A stretch of 64,000 nt of DNA from positions 62,001 through 126,000 of the forward strand of contig MEDY01000066.1 in assembly GCA_001724265.1 (NCBI GenBank). Direction: 5' to 3'. Under the pieces are notes generated by a model. That model saw only the letters and a program-made list of their open reading frames with translations, searched no databases and was not told the DNA's origin. The stretch is from Rhizaria sp. SCN 62-66. Lineage: Eukaryota; Rhizaria, unplaced. How positions within the stretch are numbered: the first letter of the stretch is position 1; the number at the start of each line of letters is the position of its first letter. Shown here piece after piece: positions 58,121-64,000 of this stretch. The position numbers and the translations under genes are program-made.

Positions 58121-61036
58121 TTAGTGACGTGCAATGAGCGGGAGAATATCCTCCTCTTCCTTGCCCTTCCCGCCGAAGTCCTCCCACTTGTAGACGACAA
58201 TGCCGACGGGAATGAGTACCACCGCGGCGATGGTGAATGCGTCCAGCTCCTGCGCATGCGAGCCCACCAGTGCGGTCGACGAAAAAGCCAGCGCAGACAG
58301 CGGCGTGACGAGCGTGTTCGCGATGGCCTGGAACGCCGCGCTCTCGTGCTTGACAACAACGGCGGCGACGTAGAAGTAGACGACGATGCAGAGCACAAAG
58401 CCGATGACGGGCGCCCACGCGCCGGCCTGGCACCCGGGCGGCAGGTTGTCGGGCGAGTTGCCGTGGAAAAAGCACTGGAACGCGAGCTTCTGGATCTCCA
58501 TCGTGGGCAGCGCGGCAAGCTCGGGAAGCTGACCAGGGCTATGACGGTCCAGCGGCGCCATGGAAGCGTAGCCAAAGAGCGTGAGCAGGTTCGTAAAGGC
58601 GAGGTAGTGGATCTCGTCGGCGTGGTGTGGCGCCGAGAACGCGACTTCCTCGATTACGTTGACGAGCGCCGAGGGGATATCGGAGAGCAGGAAGATAAAG
58701 GTCCAGAACGGCGAGTCCATGCCGCTCACGGTCGCGCCGGAGACAACGGCGCCCGCGGCCCTGGCCGCCGCCTTGGCCGCCTTGGACGAGTGGTGGCCTG
58801 CCGTCGCGGCCGCCGCCGACGCCGTGGAGACCAGCGCGTCTGACGCGGACGACGCTGAGGACAAAAGAGCGTCCACAGCGGCGGTCGCCTCGCCGGACCA
58901 GGTCTGCGCGAGCAAGGGCAGCAGCGGCAGCACCGAGGCGAAGACGACGATCGCGGCGCCGATGACCTCGACCTTGGAGAACTTGTGTCCACGCAGCATC
59001 CACGCGAAGAGCGCGGTGAGCGGCAGCGTGAGCTGGTTGATCACGCTCTGCAGCGCGCCGGACACGTGCGGGTCCGCGAACTGGGAGCACGCGCCACCCA
59101 CGGTCACGAGTGCGCCGACGAGCAGGTACACGCGGCCCAGGCCTGTGGTCAGCAGCGGCGCCAGCGAGGACGGCGGCAGCGGCTTCGGCTTCAGGCAGGA
59201 GCGGGTCGCTACGGGAATGTTCACGTTAGCGTTGCTGTTACTGACAGTAGTAATGGCGTTGTTGTTGTTGTTGTTGCTGTTGCTGTTGGCGCTGGTGAGA
59301 GGAGTTTTGAGGTTGAGCTCAGTGATGGTCGGGGTATTCGTGAACGAGACAGTCTTGTTTGCCTTAGCAGCACCGTTGCTCGAGTTGGCGTTCAAGTTCC
59401 CCACATCATCATCGCTGTTGATGTTGTTCAGCAGGTTGTTCTGACTGCCCGACAGCGACGACGAAGACGACAGCAGCAGCGGCATCATTTCGTTTTCGAC
59501 CTCACCTCCACCCGGGCTCGCGCTACTGCTGCTGTTTTTGTTGTTGCGCAGGAGCTCCTCCGGCGTCAGCGCGCGCGTGCCCTCGTCGTTGTACCCAATG
59601 GAGCGGTTCCACTTGACCGCAGCGGCCGTGTTGGCGCGCTGGCGCAGCGCCCACCACACGCAGTAGATGACGACGTAGAGCAGCGTGGTGAAGTACAGCA
59701 GGAATGAGGGGTAGCCTACCATGGCGTGGCCCATCTTGACGAACATGACATTGTTGAGCACGCCCGCGAACGCGCTCAGCGCAACGAGAAAGATGAGGCG
59801 GAACACGCGGAACTCGTCCTCTTCCTCGTCCTCATCGGAGTCGTAATCCGATGAGTCCGAGTCCGAGTCAGCGCGGGCGTCGGCGCGGCGACCCTTGTCC
59901 TCGCCCTCGCCCTCGTGGCCGCCGTCGCCGCTTCTCGCGTGGTGGCGGCGGTGCGAGTGCGAGCGCGAGCGGGACCGCGAGCGCGACTGCTGCCGCGAGC
60001 GCCGCTGACTTCCGCTGCCGCTGCCTCTGCCGCTGGGCTTGGCCTTGGCAGCGCGGTGGTGGCCGGCGCGAGACCGCGACTGAGACTGGCCGTGACGAGG
60101 ACATGCGGACACGTCGTCGCTCGCAGCGCTGCCCGCAGCAAGGCCGTCGGTCGAGCCGTAGCCGCTGGAGCTAAGACTGCTGCTCAGGCTGCTGCTGCTG
60201 CCATTGGTGTTGTTGTTGCAGGTGCAAGGCGGCTTGCCGTCCCCGTCTTCCTCTTGGTCTTCGTCGTCGTTATTGGAGCTGTTGTCATCCTCGTCGTAGT
60301 CGTAGTCGTAGCCGTCGTTGCGGTGACGGCTGCGGCGCTGACTGCGGCTGCGGCTGTGACCGCTGCGGCTGAGAGGGACAGCGTTGTCGGAGTCCGAGTC
60401 AGACTGGTAATGCAGGATATTGCTCTGTCCCGCATCATCATCGCTTCCGTTCACAGCACGGCGGTTAGCGTTGTTGTTCGCGTTACTACTACTACTACTA
60501 CTACTGCTGCTGCTGTTGCCGTAGCCTGACTTGCTGCCGTTCTCGTCGAGATCGAGGTCGAGCACTGCGTTCGTGAGCCGAGCCTTGCGGAAACACAGCG
60601 AGATGAGCGCATCGGGGCAAAAGACCCACCAGAAGGTCGACTTGCGGATGAACACAACGCTGAGGTCGCAGTTGACGCGGGCAGCGCGGCGCCGGCTGCT
60701 GCTCCGGTTGCCGGACTTGCTGTTACTCTTGCCATTGCTCTTGCTACCATTGCTGTTGCTGCTGCTGTCAGCCGCCGCCGCAGCAGCAGGACTCGCAGCG
60801 GTAACAGCGTTAGCAGTCACAGCACTATCACTGACAGCAGCTGGAGAGGCTTGCTCGCGGACACGGTTGTCGCCGTCGTCGTAGTGGTCGTCGTTGGTGG
60901 CCGAGGCAAAGGAAGGAGACGAAGGCGACGGCTCGGGCCTCAGAGCCGCAGAAGAGAGCGCGGATGAAGACGCGCTCGACGGGATGCCCTCCGCAGCGTC
61001 GCCATAGCCCGTTGAGGAGACGGGAGGAGCGCTCAT
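58121..61036 (-). CDS. CRT-like drug/metabolite transporter
   Basis: A single exon of 971 residues, stop TAA; the ATG at 61036 gives MSAPPVSSTGYGD. About 430 N-terminal residues are disordered, with Asn/Ser runs and a long Arg/Ser block (QSRSRSRSRSHSHRRHH). The transporter part begins EFRVFRLIFLVALSAFAGVL. It continues MFVKMGHAMVGYPSFLLYFT, LGRVYLLVGALVTVGGACSQ, VINQLTLPLTALFAWMLRG, GAAIVVFASVLPLLPLL, FWTFIFLLSDIPSALVNVIE, FVLCIVVYFYVAAVVVKHES and FTIAAVVLIPVGIVVYKWED. About ten membrane spans, Asn after the first span and PSALVNVIEE fit the CRT-like family of the DMT superfamily. Relatives export small peptides, amino acids or glutathione-type solutes from acidic organelles. Substrate and location are inferred. 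A cytosolic Asn/Ser-rich loop splits the first two and later spans. Confidence 0.8.
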   Translation of the reverse strand: MSAPPVSSTGYGDAAEGIPSSASSSALSSAALRPEPSPSSPSFASATNDDHYDDGDNRVREQASPAAVSDSAVTANAVTAASPAAAAAADSSSNSNGSKSNGKSNSKSGNRSSSRRRAARVNCDLSVVFIRKSTFWWVFCPDALISLCFRKARLTNAVLDLDLDENGSKSGYGNSSSSSSSSSSNANNNANRRAVNGSDDDAGQSNILHYQSDSDSDNAVPLSRSGHSRSRSQRRSRHRNDGYDYDYDEDDNSSNNDDEDQEEDGDGKPPCTCNNNTNGSSSSLSSSLSSSGYGSTDGLAAGSAASDDVSACPRHGQSQSRSRAGHHRAAKAKPSGRGSGSGSQRRSRQQSRSRSRSRSHSHRRHHARSGDGGHEGEGEDKGRRADARADSDSDSSDYDSDEDEEEDEFRVFRLIFLVALSAFAGVLNNVMFVKMGHAMVGYPSFLLYFTTLLYVVIYCVWWALRQRANTAAAVKWNRSIGYNDEGTRALTPEELLRNNKNSSSSASPGGGEVENEMMPLLLSSSSSLSGSQNNLLNNINSDDDVGNLNANSSNGAAKANKTVSFTNTPTITELNLKTPLTSANSNSNNNNNNAITTVSNSNANVNIPVATRSCLKPKPLPPSSLAPLLTTGLGRVYLLVGALVTVGGACSQFADPHVSGALQSVINQLTLPLTALFAWMLRGHKFSKVEVIGAAIVVFASVLPLLPLLAQTWSGEATAAVDALLSSASSASDALVSTASAAAATAGHHSSKAAKAAARAAGAVVSGATVSGMDSPFWTFIFLLSDIPSALVNVIEEVAFSAPHHADEIHYLAFTNLLTLFGYASMAPLDRHSPGQLPELAALPTMEIQKLAFQCFFHGNSPDNLPPGCQAGAWAPVIGFVLCIVVYFYVAAVVVKHESAAFQAIANTLVTPLSALAFSSTALVGSHAQELDAFTIAAVVLIPVGIVVYKWEDFGGKGKEEEDILPLIARH
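60484..60517 (-). repeat. ACT/GCT microsatellite coding poly-Ser
   Basis: On the plus strand it is a run of ACT followed by GCT units. The minus strand reads AGT/AGC and gives a Ser run within the N-terminal disordered part of the CRT-like protein. Confidence 0.8.
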
Positions 61037-61759
61037 TTGCGGTCAGGCAGAGTAGCGGCGATGGCGCGAGAGGGGGCCGACAGGAGGCGGGAAGGGACTG
61101 AGTCGCCGGGGAGAAATGAAACAGTTGTGTTTACGTTGGAGTTAAGAACAAATCAAAAGAAAAGCGCGGTTGTAGAAGGTTCTGCGCAAGGATAAATAAG
61201 TAAAATGGAGAAAGCCACTTAAAGTGAGGCAGGAGAGTCACTGGGAGCGAGGTAAAGAAGTGCATGCGGCGTCGGCGTCGGCTCATCCATGTGCGCGGTT
61301 ATTTTGCTATGACCCGACGCATATAGCTTGTGTTGCAAAAAATCATTTTAATATCATACATTGAACGCAAATTTCACCCGTTTTTGCAGGGCCTCATACG
61401 GGACTTACGAGTTGATATTGAGATATCTCTCTTTTTAGTTGGCCCCTCCAACGAGTCCAACCCTACGGCGCATTTTTTTGTGCGCTGCTGTCGCAAAATT
61501 GCCATTACGTTGACGCAAACATGGCAGGACAAATCACTGTGAAGCAAAAATTTGAGATGTTATGTAGAAAACATCGCATCATGTATTATTAAACGCACGG
61601 TTTGACCAAAAGGAGCGGATATCCCGCCGTATCCTTCTTAAAACAGTTTCTATGTAAAATCTCTGGGCCCGACATCCTTGCTATATCACAACAAGAAGGC
61701 ATGTCAAGACACAACCCGTGCGTATTTCTTCGGTTTCTGGTGTGAATCACATGCTATAC
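61037..61759. other. intergenic
   Basis: Promoter of the CRT-like gene and 3' flank of the CID gene, both on the minus strand. A 70-codon ORF at 61330-61542 has no family resemblance. The first 40 bases after 61036 are GC-rich; the rest is AT-rich. Confidence 0.4.
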
Positions 61760-63538
61760 TCACACCGCTTTGCGCGCCCGCTTCGATGTGTGCGTCACGT
61801 CCTCATCCTCCGCCTCAGCCACACCGGCGCTGCTTGCAAACTTGCCAGCTGCAGCGGCGGCCGCTGCAGCCGCGGCAGGGCCAAGGCCAACGCTGCCGTC
61901 GGACATCGCTGCGGGCGGCTGCTGCGCGGCCTTGACGGGCGACAGCGGCGGCGTGACGTCAGACCAGCTGGACCCAGTCGCAGCGGCAGCCCCAGACGCA
62001 GCCACAGGAACAGTGTCAGTGACAGCTGTGGCAGCAGCATCGGCAGCGGGAGCAGTCGCGTTGCTTGCCCTCTCGGCACTTCCGCTGCTGACCGATACAG
62101 CCAAAGGCGCGGCCACAGGCACAGGCGCAGGCGCGACGCCGACCCCCGGGATCTTGGCCTCAATCGCACCCCGCCCAATACCACTTCCAGCGCCAGCGCC
62201 AGCGCCAGCTGCCGGGTCGGCGTTCGCGTAGGAGTGTGGCAGCTGCGGGAGCGCCGCGGCGGCGGCGGCGGCGCCCTCGAGCGCGTCCCTGGCGGCTTCG
62301 GTGGCGGCCTCGGCCAGCCGCGCGGCGGCGTCGCGGGCGGCGCGGCGCACGGTGTCGCCCGCGGCGGCAACGGCGGCGGGTCGGCCGCGCAGTGCGGACG
62401 CGATGAAGGCCTCCGCCGCGGCGGCCACGGCCTGCTGCAGCGCCGCGCGCGCCTCGGCCACGGAGACCGAACCGACCCGACCTGCAGCGCTGCTGCTCTC
62501 GGTGGATGCGCTGCTATCCGCGGGGTCTGATTCGGGGGTCAGGGCGGCGGCGGGGAGCGCGAGCGGGACGCTGGCCGCCAGCGCCAAGAGCCACACGGGG
62601 GCGGACGCGGCGGCCGGCGCGGCGGAGGCGGCGGCGGCGGCGGCGGCAGATGCTGCAGCCGCCGCAGGCGCCGCGGCAGCAGCTGGAGCAGGAGCAGGAG
62701 TGGGGACTGCGGCGCCAAAGGCGGGGGCGGCCGCGCCAAACGAGGGCGCCGCAACGCCGAAAGCGGGCGCGGCAACGCCGAACGCCGCCACGGGGGCTCC
62801 AAAGCCACTGCCGCCGCCAACAACAGCAGCAGCAGCAGCGCTAGAAGCAGCAGCGCCGTAGGGCGGCGCAGAGACACCAGCGGCAGCAGCATGAGCCGCC
62901 GTGGGCGTGTGCGCCGGCTTGCCGTGGGCAGCGGCCCCGGAGGCAGCGGCAGCGGCGGCGGTGGCGGTGGGATACTCCTTTTGGTCGGTGAGGAGGTTGT
63001 AGTCGACGCCCAGCGCCGCAGCGAGCCCGCGCACGACGGCGGGGTTCGGCGGGATGCAGCGCTTCTTCCAGATGCCCAGCTGGCGCTTGATGGCAAGGAA
63101 GGACACCGAGTTGGGCGCGAGCACGAGCGCGACGCGCGCCACGGCGGCGGGCAGCACGGCCGAGAAGGCGTCCAGGTAGGGCGCGCAGTCGCGGTGCTCG
63201 GTGCGCGTCGAGCGGGTCATGATCTCATTCGCGAGGTAGAAAAGCGCAAGAATCTTGTCGCCAGAGGTCTCGGACTCGACGGCAGAGAGCCAAGTAGACT
63301 GGGGTAGGAGCGCGGGGCAGTGCAGAGCAGAGGGAAGATAAGTTGAGAGACATGAGCGGAGGCTGGACTTCAGACGAATGTAGTGAGTGGCGATATAGGT
63401 GTTTTGATCGTTAAGGAAGCAGTTTTAGAGACGTACACTAACTTCCTCAAACTTTTTAAAGAAAATAGCCCACTCAGTGATTGCACCGATCGAGGTTGGG
63501 TCGCCTTTGAGCTTGGCGAGTTTGTCGCGGAAAGACAT
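61760..63538 (-). CDS. CTD-interaction-domain protein, RPRD1/Rtt103-like
   Basis: CID proteins bind the phosphorylated tail of RNA polymerase II in the nucleus and act in transcription termination. Exon 1 is 63538-63437 and exon 2 is 63298-61760 (stop TGA); the donor is GTACGT, the acceptor CCCAG, phase 0; 546 residues. The CID fold fills residues 1-130: MSFRDKLAKLKGDPTSIGAI, TEWAIFFKKFEEVSSTWLSA, GDKILALFYLANEIMTRS, YLDAFSAVLPAAV and IKRQLGIWKKRCIPP. The FYLANEI and LGIWKKR pieces are the hallmark of RPRD/Rtt103/Pcf11-type CIDs. A Gly/Ala linker with FG-like repeats follows (FGVAAPAFGVAAPSFGAAA), then a helical Ala-rich segment (ARAALQQAVAAAAEAFIASA) that may be the RPRD coiled coil. The C-terminus is basic (KRARKAV) and could be a nuclear signal. 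CID is secure, the RPRD branch likely. Confidence 0.87.
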
Positions 63539-64000
63539 CGCACACCCAAGGGATCTGGAGAAGGAGTACGAAGCAGAGATGACATTGTGAACAAACATCT
63601 CAAATAGAGCGCAGAGTTTAGTATGTATATTATATGGAATCGGAAGCGATTTGTCAATTAACGGATTCTTGAGCGCTTTGGCTCTCACTCAATTTCGTGA
63701 CCGTTGTGTGGCCACAGGTGCTTCCTCTTGCAGCTGGCTAAGCAACACGCATACAAAAACACTCTTTTAAGTTAAAATCGTTGAAAGTAGAGTGTTTTAA
63801 GGCAGAACCTTGCATGCGGCACTGAATACACATGTTTCATATAATAACTTATATTTTAGTTGCTGAAGTGTGTATATAAACGCGATTTGTATTGCCGCAA
63901 CCAACCCAACTCGAGCGCTCAAAAGTAGATCGCTTTCTTTGGCATAGGTGGCGTAGGTGCTCCACGAAAAAAAGAGCAGCCTTTCAAAGCGAGAAGATAG
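63539..64000. other. upstream flank of the CID gene
   Basis: AT-rich, no ORF or RNA gene that I can support up to the right window edge. Confidence 0.4.

Noticed and set aside
1-64000. CRISPR arrays, insertion sequences, transposon ORFs and rRNA genes.
   Set aside because: None seen; the repeats are codon microsatellites inside genes, and no transposase, reverse transcriptase or rRNA sequence is recognisable.

Overview
The window is nuclear DNA from a single-celled eukaryote. It holds 17 protein genes on both strands, many split by short introns of about 100-190 bp. The usual donor is GTACGT or GTATGT, and the acceptors are CAG or TAG. Exons are GC-rich; introns and intergenic DNA are AT-rich. 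The gene set is purely eukaryotic: eIF3c, PAN2, EF-1alpha, Misato, WDR55, a CTD-interaction-domain protein, an acyl-CoA-binding protein and a CRT-like transporter. EF-1alpha lacks the insertion typical of animals and fungi, so I infer a protist outside opisthokonts. An MFI/C11orf65-like IQ protein and an STPGR-repeat protein hint at a flagellated stage. Most proteins are swollen by Ala, Ser, Asn, Gln and Gly runs; PAN2 reaches about 3000 residues.

Layout: 1-1046 Q-rich unknown (-, runs off the left edge); 1710-5502 eIF3c (-); 6487-10791 MFI-like IQ protein (+); 11033-12951 membrane-anchored methyltransferase (-); 13267-22999 PAN2 (-); 23686-25228 phytochelatin synthase (+); 25825-26491 charged coiled-coil protein (+); 27515-28263 STPGR-repeat protein (+); 29025-32411 Misato (+); 33043-34644 EF-1alpha (+); 35941-36942 disordered unknown (+); 38787-42430 tail-anchored acyl-CoA-binding protein with a 15-N assembly gap (-); 43030-45564 CPBP/CAAX-type protease (-); 45990-50040 WDR55 (+); 50459-51517 small secretory protein (-); 51954-57798 large membrane protein (+); 58121-61036 CRT-like transporter (-); 61760-63538 CID protein (-).

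The most interesting signal concerns UAG. An in-frame TAG lies inside the SAM-binding motif of the methyltransferase, and another lies inside a glutamine-rich tract of the first gene. The only other gene that reaches a TAG has TAA four codons later. The other 16 genes end in TAA or TGA. This pattern suggests UAG is a sense codon, probably Gln, in this organism. Other points are a Glu in place of the catalytic Asp of phytochelatin synthase, a Lys/Asp-repeat tail on EF-1alpha, and very short initiator exons (5 nt in eIF3c, 13 nt in the STPGR gene).

The genes do not form one pathway. Translation and mRNA-fate functions are over-represented (eIF3c, PAN2, EF-1alpha, WDR55, CID protein), which is ordinary for a housekeeping region. 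All exon maps are read from splice motifs and frame, without transcript data.
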